DNA of 31,654 nt. It comes from a virus. The translations under genes were made by a program, and so were the position numbers. Every line of letters begins with the position of its first letter. Position 1 is the stretch's first letter. Location of the stretch: IMG/VR virus record IMGVR_UViG_3300008629_000018, positions 1-31,654 of that record. One strand, 5' to 3'. Below, piece after piece: positions 21,440 through 30,099 of the stretch. Below the pieces are notes generated by a model. That model was not told the origin of the DNA. It did not search any database and worked only from the letters and a program-made list of their open reading frames with translations.

Positions 21440-22513
21440 ATGAAACAGGGAAAGACTAGCATCGTAGAGTTGGCAAAGGCTATCCAACATGAGGCTGATA
21501 ACAAGAAGGATTACATATCACCCTCCCAACTCATGCATGTCCACGCCAATGGAGATTTAAAAATTTCCATGAGAGATGCGATCAATGGTGATGCACTTGA
21601 TATGCCTTTGACTCAACATGCCTCACGCCAGATGGCATCTAAGTTTGGTATACCTGCCAAGTATTTTGACAGGATGTTAGCTGATGCTCCAGATTTACTG
21701 GCTACCAATGCAAACCATTGGCTTCATAAAGAGCCAAAGGAATTGATGGTGAGGACACTCTTCGGTAAGGTGCGTGGTATAATGTCTAGTAGGTATCAGC
21801 GTATTGACAATGTTAATATTGCTGAAGACTTACTTCCATTCTTGTTAGAGCAACAAGAGAATGGACTTGAGATTGCTTCATGTGAAGTAACTGAAAAGAA
21901 ACTTTACATTAAAGCTGTCATGCACAAGATGATTAGCGAGATTAAGAAGGGTGATATTGTTGAGGCTGGTCTTTGGATCAGTAACTCTGAGATTGGATGC
22001 GGTCAGTTCGAGGTAGCACCTTTCATCCATCGGCTTGTATGTGCTAATGGTATGAAGGTGAACGATGCCAAGTTCGGTAAGCGTCATGTAGGTGCAAGGG
22101 CTGATGTTAATGACAGCACTTACAGTATCTTGTCGGATGAAACATTGAGGGCTGATGACAAAGCATTCATGTTGAAGGCTCGTGATGTAGTGAAGGCGGC
22201 TTTTGATGAGAAGATATTTGAAGGTCATGTCGATAAGTTGCGTGACACTACGGAGCGTAAGCTTGAAGGCAATCCTGTCAAAGCCATCGAAGTTCTTGGT
22301 GCTACTCATGGCTTGTTGCAAGGAGAGCAAAGCAGTATCCTTCGCAAGTTGATTGAGGGTGGTGATACAAGTCAGTATGGTTTACTCAATGCTGTTACAG
22401 CATACAGTCAGGATGTAACTGACTATGACAGGGCGAGTGAACTTGAAGAGTTGGGCGGTAAGATCGTTGACCTTACTGAAGCAGAATGGCAACCTATAGC
22501 AGTGGCGGCATAA
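21440..22513 (+). CDS. DUF932-family protein
   Basis: A 357-residue protein with AAAGGA about 8 bases ahead of the ATG. Family features are the early SMRDAINGDALDMPLTQHAS, PAKYFDRMLADAPDLLATNA (74-93), LMVRTLFGKVRGIMSSRYQR (102-121), and WISNSEIGCGQFEVAPFIHR followed by LVCANGM (173-200). These match the DUF932 phage/plasmid-type proteins, which are common in early regions of phages and in plasmids and are thought to act in DNA metabolism or as host-takeover factors; the exact activity is unknown. It lies directly upstream of the exonuclease/SSB pair, which favours a recombination or replication link. Confidence 0.75.
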   Translation: MKQGKTSIVELAKAIQHEADNKKDYISPSQLMHVHANGDLKISMRDAINGDALDMPLTQHASRQMASKFGIPAKYFDRMLADAPDLLATNANHWLHKEPKELMVRTLFGKVRGIMSSRYQRIDNVNIAEDLLPFLLEQQENGLEIASCEVTEKKLYIKAVMHKMISEIKKGDIVEAGLWISNSEIGCGQFEVAPFIHRLVCANGMKVNDAKFGKRHVGARADVNDSTYSILSDETLRADDKAFMLKARDVVKAAFDEKIFEGHVDKLRDTTERKLEGNPVKAIEVLGATHGLLQGEQSSILRKLIEGGDTSQYGLLNAVTAYSQDVTDYDRASELEELGGKIVDLTEAEWQPIAVAA

Positions 22514-22516
22514 GTT

Positions 22517-22711
22517 ATGACAAGAAAAGAGTTTGATGATGTTATGAATGAATCATTATTAATAATGGGAGATGATACATATGAATCAAACGATCCTGCT
22601 TGGGACAAAGAGTATAAAGCTATGAAGTTCTTGGATATACCATCCTTTAAGAAGTTGTGTAAGGTGATGGTAAACTACTGGGACAAGTCTAAAAAGGCAG
22701 GAAACAACTGA
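22517..22711 (+). CDS. Hypothetical acidic protein (64 aa)
   Basis: MTRKEFDDVMNESLLIMGDD, with 3 bases between the DUF932 stop codon and the ATG and only a weak ribosome binding site (GGCGG), so probably translated by coupling. Helical and acidic. A stable hairpin follows 3 bases after the stop. No family recognised. Confidence 0.6.
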   Translation: MTRKEFDDVMNESLLIMGDDTYESNDPAWDKEYKAMKFLDIPSFKKLCKVMVNYWDKSKKAGNN

Positions 22712-22714
22712 TTT

Positions 22715-22736
22715 ATGGGGGCTTCGGCCCCCATTT
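22715..22736 (+). terminator. UUCG-loop hairpin after the DUF932 unit
   Basis: ATGGGGGC TTCG GCCCCCAT is a perfect 8-bp stem with an extra-stable UUCG loop, followed only by TTT. It may terminate partly or protect the 3' end of the upstream transcript. Confidence 0.7.
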
Positions 22737-22774
22737 CCCATTGACTTTACTAACTGATTGTTATAGGATAGCTT

Positions 22775-23635
22775 ATGAGTCTTACTAAGCAACAGCTTAA
22801 AGACAGGAAGAAAGGTTTATTTGGTACGGATGCCTCAATGGCAGACGGAACAAACGATTATCATGACGAATACTATTTGTATAAAGTCAAGAGGGGAGAA
22901 TGGGATGATCGTATTGAACCAGCACCTCACCTTGATATTGGTCATGAGTTAGAAGATTACATAGCAAGATCATATACACAAAGGACAGGCAATAGAGTAC
23001 GAAGAGACAATCGTACTGTGTGGAATAAGAAGTATCTATATAATGGTGAGCCTTTCATGGGTTGCCATGTTGATCGTAGAGTTGTAGGCAAGAAAAGAAT
23101 TCTGGAATGTAAGACAGCTTATTCCAGAAACAAATGGGGAAAGGACGGCAGTGGTATCATTCCTTCAAACTATCGTTCCCAGATAAAACATTACTGCTTG
23201 GTGCTTGGTATACATGAGGCAGACCTGGCTGTATTGTTTATGGGCTTCCCCCCTACATTAGAAATACATTCATTCAACTTCAGTCATATTGAATTGGATG
23301 CTTTACTAGAAAAAGAAAAAGCTATATGGGATTGTATAACTAAGGGTATAGAACCAGACGTTGGCTATACCTTATCTACCAACCAAAAACTCAGAGAGGA
23401 ATTTCCAGAGTCGAGCGAAGATTTGATTATCTCAACGACAGATATCAATAAAGCAGTCAATGAACTTAAAGATATTAAGAGTGGGATAAAGGATTTGAGC
23501 GAGGCAAAGTTACGACATGCCAACAAGATTATCCATCATATGAAAGAGGGTGGTGTCTTGGTGGATCATGAAGGCGATGAAATCGCCACCTTTAAAACTG
23601 ATTCCAAGGGAGTCAGGAAACTTTTAATTAAATAA
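22775..23635 (+). CDS. YqaJ-like viral recombinase / exonuclease
   Basis: A 286-residue PD-(D/E)XK exonuclease of the lambda Exo/YqaJ type. GHELEDYIARSYTQRTG (56-72) is the opening motif. D100 (CHVDRR) and E111-x-K113 (ILECKTA) form the catalytic centre. Q136 in SNYRSQIKHYCLVLG completes the usual Q-x-x-x-Y motif. It would resect 5' strands of double-stranded DNA to start single-strand annealing. Residues 210-286 are an extra helical part ending in a small strand pair. AGGA lies 6 bases before the ATG. It is followed 14 bases later by the putative SSB, its natural partner. Confidence 0.85.
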   Translation: MSLTKQQLKDRKKGLFGTDASMADGTNDYHDEYYLYKVKRGEWDDRIEPAPHLDIGHELEDYIARSYTQRTGNRVRRDNRTVWNKKYLYNGEPFMGCHVDRRVVGKKRILECKTAYSRNKWGKDGSGIIPSNYRSQIKHYCLVLGIHEADLAVLFMGFPPTLEIHSFNFSHIELDALLEKEKAIWDCITKGIEPDVGYTLSTNQKLREEFPESSEDLIISTTDINKAVNELKDIKSGIKDLSEAKLRHANKIIHHMKEGGVLVDHEGDEIATFKTDSKGVRKLLIK

Positions 23636-23649
23636 TGAGGAGCTAATCA

Positions 23650-24291
23650 ATGGCTACGAAGAAGAAAGCAAGATATCTAACACCAATCGGAACATTTAAT
23701 TATCCTTGGTTGGATCAGCCTAGCAAGTGGAGTAACTCTGCAAGGGATGGTCAAGGAGGTAGTGTTCCAGCCGAGCGTACAGATGTTAACGCAAGGTATA
23801 GTGTCAAGGTTACTTTTACCCAAGATGAATTTGATAAATCTGATTTCAAAAAACAGATAGATGATGTCTGGGCTTTGGCACAAGAAGAATACAAAGGCAG
23901 ATTCAAAGCTACTAAGCCACCCTATTGGAAGGATGAGGATGATAACTATGTTATCACGGCAAGATGCAACGCCGCATTCCAAAAGAATGGCAAGACAGTA
24001 ACCATGCAACCTGTCCTTGAGGATTGTGAAGGAAGAAATGTAACTGACTTCATAGTTAACGAAGGAATACAGGTTGCTTCTGGTTCTATCGGCAGACTTG
24101 CTGTTAGTACCTATATGCCAGAGCCTCAGAAGGATAGAGATACTGGCGAAGTCACACTCAAAATGATGCTTGATCTGAAGAAAGCTCAGTTCAAAAATCT
24201 AAAACGGTGGGAAGGTAGTGATGGTGGCAGTGAACCCATTGAGGGTGGTGTTCCTGTCTCTGAAGATTATGGAGATGGTATAGCAATTTAG
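23650..24291 (+). CDS. Putative single-stranded DNA-binding protein
   Basis: A 213-residue protein. The segments TPIGTFNYPWLDQPSKW, SVKVTFTQDEF (51-61) and VNEGIQVASGSIGRLAVSTYM (136-156) fit an OB-fold core of the T7 gp2.5/DUF2815 type. The C-terminus is Gly/Glu/Asp-rich (GSEPIEGGVPVSEDYGDG), resembling acidic SSB tails, although it ends in GIAI rather than an acidic tip. Position directly after the YqaJ exonuclease supports a role in annealing or replication. A RecT-like annealase is less likely from length and composition. It ends the transcription unit before the structured RNA and terminator. Confidence 0.6.
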   Translation: MATKKKARYLTPIGTFNYPWLDQPSKWSNSARDGQGGSVPAERTDVNARYSVKVTFTQDEFDKSDFKKQIDDVWALAQEEYKGRFKATKPPYWKDEDDNYVITARCNAAFQKNGKTVTMQPVLEDCEGRNVTDFIVNEGIQVASGSIGRLAVSTYMPEPQKDRDTGEVTLKMMLDLKKAQFKNLKRWEGSDGGSEPIEGGVPVSEDYGDGIAI

Positions 24292-24329
24292 AAGTGACAT
24301 GAGGGGCCTCCTTTGAACATGTATCCCGA

Positions 24330-24434
24330 TGCTAGTGGACATGTATAAACCGCTTGCTCTGCCTTCTACGTCTGTGAGGTAAACGTCTGTTGCCCCTTAA
24401 TTGTTAATGACAGACAAAGAGCAATCAGCTAGCA
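24330..24434 (+). ncRNA. Candidate structured RNA with nested stems
   Basis: Three nested pairings: TGCTAG (24330-24335) with CTAGCA (24429-24434); TTGCTCT (24354-24360) with AGAGCAA (24418-24424); GTCTGT with ACAGAC (24410-24415). Two copies of ACGTCTGT (24368-24375 and 24383-24390) compete for the last stem, which could give two states. TTAA-TTG-TTAA forms a terminal stem-loop. It lies between the SSB candidate gene and a strong terminator, with ACATGTAT repeated at 24318 and 24340. No promoter is obvious, so it is either a processed 3' RNA or a 3' UTR. No Rfam family is recognised. Confidence 0.5.
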
Positions 24435-24437
24435 ACC

Positions 24438-24507
24438 GCACACATGATGGGTAGGGGAGTTTCTCCCTCCTTTCCTCCTCCTCACCCATCATTGTGTGCT
24501 TTTTTTA
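24438..24507 (+). terminator. Large Rho-independent terminator before the integrase unit
   Basis: GCACACATGATGGGT pairs with ACCCATCATTGTGTGC (15 bp with one bulged T), enclosing an inner GGGAG-TTT-CTCCC hairpin, followed by seven T. It cleanly ends the recombination unit; the integrase and replication genes beyond need read-through or their own promoter. Confidence 0.9.
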
Positions 24508-24535
24508 TTATGAGAACTTTTACATGGAGGTGTTA

Positions 24536-24850
24536 ATGTTATACCCAGTTAAAATCTTTGATGGAAAAGGAAATCTACTTAGAATTGTAGGAGTAGATGA
24601 ATTAAAAAAGAAAGCTGATAAAGATTTAAAGAACTCTGGTTACATTGCGAAACAAAAGCAACAAAACAAAATCAATATGGCTATGAGGAAAGCAGAAAAA
24701 AGGAAGGAAGAAGAAAGAAATATTAACCTTAACGCAGACGGAATGCAAGGAGGCGAGCAATGCAACGATGCACTCTCAAACTCGGCAGAAGAAAGCATTC
24801 CCCCTACTGGCAGGTTGAAGGATACTTCGGGGGAAAGCGAAAGCGAATAA
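24536..24850 (+). CDS. Small charged protein overlapping the integrase gene (104 aa)
   Basis: Starts at the ATG at 24536, with GGAGG 5 bases upstream; earlier in-frame starts lack a site. MLYPVKIFDGKGNLLRIVGV is followed by a Lys/Glu-rich helical middle (ADKDLKNSGYIAKQKQQNK, AMRKAEKRKEEER) and a Ser/Glu-rich end. It overlaps the integrase by 91 bases in another frame. A small basic helical protein paired with an integrase could be an excisionase or accessory factor, but no winged-helix motif is evident, so this is only a suggestion. Confidence 0.6.
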   Translation: MLYPVKIFDGKGNLLRIVGVDELKKKADKDLKNSGYIAKQKQQNKINMAMRKAEKRKEEERNINLNADGMQGGEQCNDALSNSAEESIPPTGRLKDTSGESESE

Positions 24851-25890
24851 GCACAGGCACTAAAGATAAGGGCAAGGCTCAATTAGCTATGGCTACTATC
24901 ATTAGTGAGTTGGAGCATGGGAAGCAACACAAGCAAGCTACATTTGAAGAAGCATGTAATGAATACTTCTCATTCTCCACAAAGAAAACTCGTGACAAAG
25001 ACTTTGAGTATTACAATAAGTTACAACCATACATTGGTGATATGTACCTCAATGATCTTGGCACTAGACCGAAACAATCTAGAAAGCAAGATGTCCATGT
25101 GCTTAATAGATATGTAATGGATCGTTCAGAAGTAAGGACGTTATCTATTACTACCCTCAACAAAGAGTTGGCATTCGTCAACATGATAGGTAAGAAAGCA
25201 GTCGCTGAGTATGGACTGATTGATTACTGGACACCCATCAGACAGCTAGATAAAGATGAAGGGTATTTCTATGGGCTTATTCCGCCTAAAAAGAAAAACC
25301 ATCTTGACTATGACCTCCAAATTCTATTGTTAAATGAACTACCAGAATATCTGAGGGACATGGCGTTGTTCAGTATCAATACAGGACAGCGTGATGCAGT
25401 AGTATGTGGCTTAAGAAGGGAATGGTTGCATGAAGAATGTGGTGGGTTATGGTACTTCAAAATTCCAAAAGAATTTATGAAGTCAGAAGAATATATGACT
25501 GAAGACTTTGCTTATGTTGTTTTAAATGATACCGCAAGGAGTATGGTATTTAAAAATATGAACTCTAACCATCCACGAATCTTTACCGATAGGGGTGAGC
25601 CAGTTCAATGCATGAATAACTATGAGTACCAATGTGCAAGGGAACGTGTGGCTAAGATACATCCAGAAGTAATGAACACTGATGTTCATTCTTTCAAACG
25701 AACATTTGTTACTCGTTTGATAGACAAGGGTGTGCCTTATGATTGGGTACAAAGGATGGCTAACCATAAATTACCAGAGGTAACAGAGCTTTACAACCAG
25801 ATGAATCCTGAGAAGAGAAGAACCATGTACGAGTATCTTCAAAGGTTAGTAGAGAAACCTCAACTAAAGGAGGTGAAGTATGGAACATGA
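24760..25890 (+). CDS. int: Tyrosine recombinase (phage integrase) with Lys at the second catalytic Arg
   Basis: A 376-residue integrase, AGGAGG 6 bases before the ATG. Residues 1-60 form an arm-binding-like beta domain ([20 protein letters not shown]) and 60-165 a core-binding domain. The catalytic domain has R211 in [15 protein letters not shown]310 in VHSFKRTF, H336 in MANHK, and Y345 in ELYNQM. The position normally held by the second catalytic Arg (H-x-x-R) is K313, with R314 beside it. It would catalyse site-specific integration or excision, or resolve concatemers. It overlaps the methyltransferase start by 11 bases. Confidence 0.85.
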   Translation: MQRCTLKLGRRKHSPYWQVEGYFGGKRKRISTGTKDKGKAQLAMATIISELEHGKQHKQATFEEACNEYFSFSTKKTRDKDFEYYNKLQPYIGDMYLNDLGTRPKQSRKQDVHVLNRYVMDRSEVRTLSITTLNKELAFVNMIGKKAVAEYGLIDYWTPIRQLDKDEGYFYGLIPPKKKNHLDYDLQILLLNELPEYLRDMALFSINTGQRDAVVCGLRREWLHEECGGLWYFKIPKEFMKSEEYMTEDFAYVVLNDTARSMVFKNMNSNHPRIFTDRGEPVQCMNNYEYQCARERVAKIHPEVMNTDVHSFKRTFVTRLIDKGVPYDWVQRMANHKLPEVTELYNQMNPEKRRTMYEYLQRLVEKPQLKEVKYGT

Positions 25891-26950
25891 TTGGGACTTT
25901 CCATTCGTTATGCATGGAGATGTAATGGAAATGCTAGAACATATAAAGGAAGATTCAATACAAACTTGTGTCACATCCCCACCCTACTGGGGGTTGCGTG
26001 ACTATGATACTGGCACATGGGTTGGTGGTAAAGATGATTGCTCTCATGTCAGAGACTCGAAGAAGAGTGAGCATACCATAACAGGACACAAGAATAATCC
26101 TATGGTTGGTGACGCAATTTATAAAACAATTTGTCCCAAGTGCGGAGCCAAGAGGGTTGACAATCAGCTTGGACTTGAGGAAACACCAGAAGAATACATA
26201 GAGAATATGGTCAAGGTGTTTCGTGGAGTTCACAAAGTATTAAAGGATGACGGTACGCTATGGGTAAACATAGGAGATACCTATTGTGGTACTGGACACA
26301 AGGGAGATTTAGTAGACCCTATGTTTCCAGAAAGAAGGAATGCTCAGTCAACAGCTATCAACAACAAGGTAGAAGGTGTGAAGCCAAAGGATATGATTGG
26401 CATACCTTGGCTGTTAGCATTAGCATTAAGGAATGATGGGTGGTATCTGAGGCAGGACATCATATGGAATAAACCAAACGCTATGCCAGAGCCTGTCAAA
26501 GATAGATGCACTAAGTCACATGAGTATATCTTTTTACTATCCAAGAGTAGACAGTATTACTTTGACTATGAAGCATTGCAAGAACGTGCTTTATATGCAG
26601 GGGATAACAGAGGTGAACGTCCAGATGCAAGGCGTGGCACTTCAATGAACTCAATCAATACAAATACTGGTGAGTTTAGAAACAAAAGAGATGTATGGAA
26701 TATTAACCTCAAGCCATACAGTGAGGCACACTTTGCTGTATTCCCACCCAAGCTACCAGAATACTGTATCAAGGCAGGTAGTAAGGTAGGTGACACGGTG
26801 CTTGATCCTTTCTGGGGGTCAGGTACTACTGGAGTTATGGCTGTCAAACTAGGAAGGAAGGTGATTGGAATAGAATTGAACCAAGATTATATAGATATAA
26901 GTATGAAAAGATTTAGTCAACGAAACTTAGATTTTTATGAGGAGGACTAA
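25880..26950 (+). CDS. DNA methyltransferase, SPPY type (beta order)
   Basis: A 356-residue protein. The catalytic motif SPPYWG (33-38) precedes the AdoMet motif DPFWGSGTT (309-317), with IELN (331-334) after it; this is the beta-class order of N4-cytosine or N6-adenine methylases. SPPY is more usual for N4-cytosine. CPKC at 85-88, perhaps with C54, could bind zinc. AGGAGG precedes the ATG, which overlaps the integrase. No cognate restriction gene is beside it, so it is an orphan that may shield phage DNA from host restriction or regulate phage genes. Residues 145-270 hold the target-recognition region. Confidence 0.9.
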   Translation: MEHDWDFPFVMHGDVMEMLEHIKEDSIQTCVTSPPYWGLRDYDTGTWVGGKDDCSHVRDSKKSEHTITGHKNNPMVGDAIYKTICPKCGAKRVDNQLGLEETPEEYIENMVKVFRGVHKVLKDDGTLWVNIGDTYCGTGHKGDLVDPMFPERRNAQSTAINNKVEGVKPKDMIGIPWLLALALRNDGWYLRQDIIWNKPNAMPEPVKDRCTKSHEYIFLLSKSRQYYFDYEALQERALYAGDNRGERPDARRGTSMNSINTNTGEFRNKRDVWNINLKPYSEAHFAVFPPKLPEYCIKAGSKVGDTVLDPFWGSGTTGVMAVKLGRKVIGIELNQDYIDISMKRFSQRNLDFYEED

Positions 26951-27315
26951 TGACCAAGAAGACAGCAGGAGAAATCATTGGTGACTTGAAAGCTATATAC
27001 GAGGAACATTTTGGTGTGCCTCATAGCAATAAAGCCTACCAAGAACAAGGTAGAAACATCAATGCTCTTGCTACCGCAGTAGGTTATGAGAATCTGGTTG
27101 ATACATTCAAGTTCCTTCTTGAGTGTAAAGACCCTTGGTTGCAGAACGCCAAGAACATTCCAGGTTTTATCAAATGGTTTGATGCTATTCAAACTATGAG
27201 ATTGAACAGTACCAAAGCAGCAACCTTCGGTTCTCTATCTGAGGTACGAAGAGTACAGCAACAGAAGGAGCAGTTAAGATTAGAACAATATAGAAAGGAG
27301 ATGCTAAATGAGTAA
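26950..27315 (+). CDS. Putative replication protein, helicase-loader candidate (121 aa)
   Basis: TAATG overlap with the methyltransferase stop; AGGAGG lies upstream. The segment KDPWLQNAKNIPGFIKWFDA is reminiscent of the C-terminal motif of phage replication/DnaD-type proteins. The rest is helical, ending in a Gln/Lys/Glu-rich coiled coil. Immediate upstream overlap with the DnaB-like helicase gene is the classic place for a helicase loader. The role is mainly inferred from position. Confidence 0.5.
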   Translation: MTKKTAGEIIGDLKAIYEEHFGVPHSNKAYQEQGRNINALATAVGYENLVDTFKFLLECKDPWLQNAKNIPGFIKWFDAIQTMRLNSTKAATFGSLSEVRRVQQQKEQLRLEQYRKEMLNE

Positions 27316-28687
27316 GCCTGTGTTTGATGTAGGCAGAATGGCTCCATTCTCCAGAGAGTCAGAGTATTCTATTATTGGTTCTATCTTTCATCCAGGTTCA
27401 CAAGGGGCAGTACATGAAGCCATGTCTCTTGTGGATGTTGAAGATTTCTGGACTGATGTGGGTCGTCATTCCTATCAAGCAATGATAAATCTTAGCAAGA
27501 AAGGACAGCCGATAGATGTTATCAATGTCTCTGAAGAGCTAAAGAATTTAAATTTGTTAGACAAGGTTGGCGGTATTGAAAAGTTAAGTGATGTGGAAGA
27601 TTATATTCCAACATCAACTGCACTTGCTCACCATTGTAGAAAGGTAAAAGCTTTAGCAATTAAGAGAAAGTTTCTTAAACAGGTAGAGCCAATCATAAGT
27701 AATGCCTTCAAGGTAGATGATGACCCATCCGATGTATTGGATGATACTCATTCAATTATTTTTAGATTAATGAATGAGGTTGAGGGTAACAAGAAGTCGA
27801 TTGATGTTTATTCACCAGAAGATATGGCATCACTTGGCTATAAGAATGCGAAGCAAAGGTATGAAGCACCAGAGGAAACAGGAGGATACCAGACAGGTTT
27901 CCCTTTGTTAGATAGATACATGAAAAGATTGCGAGATGTTAATTGCATCGCAGCTAGTACAGGTGTGGGCAAGACAGGGTTATCATTGAACATGGCGTTG
28001 AACCTAGCTGTTACAAACGTACCTGTTCTATACATTAACCTTGAGATGAACATTGATGAAATCATTACTCGTGTATTGAGCATCTTATCTGGTGTTGAGA
28101 TTGACAAGATAGACACTGGTGATTATGGAAACAACCCAGAGGATTTTAAACTGGTGGCTAGATTTGCAGAGAAACTTGAAGAGTCTTCCCTGTATATGAC
28201 AGACAACACACCAAAAAATATAAACCATATAACAACCTTGATACATAAGTATCATTCAAGGCACGACATCAAGGTAGTCATTGTTGATTACATAGGACAC
28301 ATCAGGAATGACAAGCTAGCATTTAAAGAGAACTCCAAGAGGATTAGCCTTGGAAGATACAACCAGATGCTCAAGCAAGTATGCACAACGCTTGGGATTA
28401 AACTGATTGTCGTAGCACAGATGAACAGGGATGGCGAGAAGGAACCAGAACTATCAAACATCGGTGAGTGTTGGCAGTTGGCTCAAGATGCTGATACGTT
28501 TATGATTCTTTATTATGAATGGATTAAGAATACAGATAAGGGGGAAAATGAACCAGACAAATACAAACAGTACATAGTTAATCTTAGAAAGAACCGTAAC
28601 GGTGTAGCACCTAGAAACATATACCTTAACTACAATGAGCGTACTCAATTAATGACGGAAGGAGAGATGCCAAGTGGGAAAATATGA
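27308..28687 (+). CDS. dnaB: DnaB-like replicative helicase
   Basis: A 459-residue protein with the two-domain layout of DnaB. The N-terminal helical domain begins SRESEYSIIGSIFHPG and includes LLDKVGGIEKLSDVEDYIPT (83-102). The C-terminal RecA domain has Walker A AASTGVGKT (215-223), LYINLEMNIDEI (241-252), Walker B VIVDYIG (324-330), and AQMNRD (370-375) for motif H3. It would unwind the phage replication fork 5' to 3' on the lagging strand. It overlaps its putative loader by 8 bases. No polymerase gene is seen, so host polymerase or a gene outside the window is needed. The start has a good site (AAAGGAG). Confidence 0.9.
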   Translation: MSKPVFDVGRMAPFSRESEYSIIGSIFHPGSQGAVHEAMSLVDVEDFWTDVGRHSYQAMINLSKKGQPIDVINVSEELKNLNLLDKVGGIEKLSDVEDYIPTSTALAHHCRKVKALAIKRKFLKQVEPIISNAFKVDDDPSDVLDDTHSIIFRLMNEVEGNKKSIDVYSPEDMASLGYKNAKQRYEAPEETGGYQTGFPLLDRYMKRLRDVNCIAASTGVGKTGLSLNMALNLAVTNVPVLYINLEMNIDEIITRVLSILSGVEIDKIDTGDYGNNPEDFKLVARFAEKLEESSLYMTDNTPKNINHITTLIHKYHSRHDIKVVIVDYIGHIRNDKLAFKENSKRISLGRYNQMLKQVCTTLGIKLIVVAQMNRDGEKEPELSNIGECWQLAQDADTFMILYYEWIKNTDKGENEPDKYKQYIVNLRKNRNGVAPRNIYLNYNERTQLMTEGEMPSGKI

Positions 28688-29186
28688 ATCAGATGCTGAT
28701 GCAGTATTAGAAAAGAAAGGGGTTGAACCTGATGAACCTTTAATTCTTTTGACGTTAGGTGACAAGACAAGGGAAGTTTATAAAGGATTCATTGATGATG
28801 CCAAGGGTGATACAATAGCCGATAGACAAAGGGATGCCCTTGATAAAACATTCAAAGCACTTGATATCATTCAAGTAGAAAGGTGGAGAGAACAATATAA
28901 AAAACAAGGTTACATTATGTTATATTCACCACATCTTGGTGAACCATTTTATTTAGCTAGAGATTCACATGCATTTGATATTCTTTCAAAGAAAGAAAAT
29001 AGTTTACATCAATGGAAAGATAAGCTTGGCGTGAATCTCGCATACAAGAAAGACTTGGCTGTGTATATGGAAAGTGAACTGCCAAGATTAAAGGGGCTGG
29101 ATAAAGAAATGCTTTACTGGCTCCATCAAGGTAAGAAGTTTGGTGGTAAAATTTTAAAAGGAGAAAGAAATGAAAGAGGAAAATAA
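28674..29186 (+). CDS. Hypothetical protein downstream of helicase (170 aa)
   Basis: GTG start at 28674, overlapping the helicase by 14 bases with GGAG about 9 bases upstream. It opens MGKYESDADAVLEKKGVEPD; the middle is LDIIQVERWREQYKKQGYIM with strand YSPHLGEPFYLARD. The C-terminus is basic (KKFGGKILKGERNERGK). No motif is recognised. Proximity to helicase suggests a replication role. It is followed by AAAGGAG and the next gene. Confidence 0.6.
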   Translation: MGKYESDADAVLEKKGVEPDEPLILLTLGDKTREVYKGFIDDAKGDTIADRQRDALDKTFKALDIIQVERWREQYKKQGYIMLYSPHLGEPFYLARDSHAFDILSKKENSLHQWKDKLGVNLAYKKDLAVYMESELPRLKGLDKEMLYWLHQGKKFGGKILKGERNERGK

Positions 29187-29445
29187 GCATAAACCAACAA
29201 TAGAAGAGCTGGATAAAGCAAGAGATGAAATGAGAGAAGCATTGAGGCAAGCAAGACTTGAAAAGGAAAGCAAGTTTCCTATAGTACCTCAAGACCTTTC
29301 AAGGATAGAGCTTCTAGCTTATAATACATGGGCGGCAAAGATGGCAGTAAACAAAAGGGATGTAAGGAACATAACCGAAGGAGAAAGAGCAGATTACTTT
29401 GATGAACTAGAAAAAATTAAGAAGGAATATCTCAGGTGCTATTGA
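29170..29445 (+). CDS. Hypothetical helical protein (91 aa)
   Basis: MKEENKHKPTIEELDKARDE, a charged helix, followed by LSRIELLAYNTWAAKMAVNK and a C-terminal helix. AAAGGAG precedes the ATG; it overlaps the previous gene by 17 bases. No family recognised. The pattern is that of a small partner protein. Confidence 0.55.
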   Translation: MKEENKHKPTIEELDKARDEMREALRQARLEKESKFPIVPQDLSRIELLAYNTWAAKMAVNKRDVRNITEGERADYFDELEKIKKEYLRCY

Positions 29446-29446
29446 T

Positions 29447-29929
29447 ATGGAACTCAATAAAAATGAAAGAATGATTGCAGTATTGGTGGGCAAGGAAAGG
29501 TATGCGTCTAATAGAAAGAAGGGTATAGTCAACCAGAAAGCAGGCACAATGTCTGCATATGAAACAGAGGTAGAAGGTGTTGGCGGTGAGCTTGTTTTCG
29601 CTAAGGCATGTAATCTATACCCAGATTTTGCTACTATTCCTGGCAAGTATGATTTCTTAGCACATGGTATGAAGGTAGATGTTAAGACAACAAGGCACAA
29701 GAATGGAAGGTTACTTGTATCATCAACAAAAAAAATATCAGAGTGTGATGCTTACGTTCTTGTTGTTGGCTCCATGCCTCGGTATGAAATAATAGGATGG
29801 GCTTATGCCCCAGAGATTATTAACAAAGAACACCTTGGGGAACTGGGTAACGGCCCAGTTTATATGATGGATCAAAGTGAACTTCATAATTTCCCTGAGA
29901 ATCTATTAAAACCTTGGGGGAAAAAATGA
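29447..29929 (+). CDS. PD-(D/E)XK nuclease-like protein (160 aa)
   Basis: Residues E48 (VGGELVFAK), D69 (PGKYDFLAHG) and D78-x-K80 (KVDVKTT) reproduce the E...D...(D/E)-x-K active site of restriction-type nucleases on a matching helix-strand order. KNGRLLVSSTKKIS and a final strand set complete the small fold. It would cut or trim DNA or RNA with Mg2+. The missing recognition domain suggests structure- or partner-dependent specificity. It precedes a zinc-ribbon protein and a second, resolvase-like PD-(D/E)XK protein. The ribosome binding site is weak. Confidence 0.6.
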   Translation: MELNKNERMIAVLVGKERYASNRKKGIVNQKAGTMSAYETEVEGVGGELVFAKACNLYPDFATIPGKYDFLAHGMKVDVKTTRHKNGRLLVSSTKKISECDAYVLVVGSMPRYEIIGWAYAPEIINKEHLGELGNGPVYMMDQSELHNFPENLLKPWGKK

Positions 29930-30099
29930 ATGAAGAGATATGTAGCATCTGTAACAGGGTAACAATACCAGTAGAGATTCATGGTCATGTCCAATGCAAT
30001 AATTGTGGGCAGAACTATTCACCGTGTTGTCAAGGAGAAACAGCAGATGAGCCGAGCAAGCAGACAGAAGGGGCAAAGGGGAGAGAGGGAAGTGTGTAA
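29926..30099 (+). CDS. Small zinc-ribbon protein (57 aa)
   Basis: ATG at 29926 overlaps the nuclease stop (ATGA). C6-x2-C9 (CSIC) pairs with C24-x2-C27 (CNNC), followed by CC at 33-34. The tail is Glu/Lys/Gly-rich. A two-Cys-pair ribbon of this size usually binds nucleic acid or protein. Its last 53 bases overlap the resolvase-like gene. Confidence 0.6.
   Translation: MNEEICSICNRVTIPVEIHGHVQCNNCGQNYSPCCQGETADEPSKQTEGAKGREGSV

Noticed and set aside
22743-22771. Sigma70 promoter (TTGACT, 17 bp, TAGGAT) before the exonuclease gene
   Set aside because: The -10 box overlaps the Shine-Dalgarno, so the transcript would begin almost at the start codon; a chance match is more likely.
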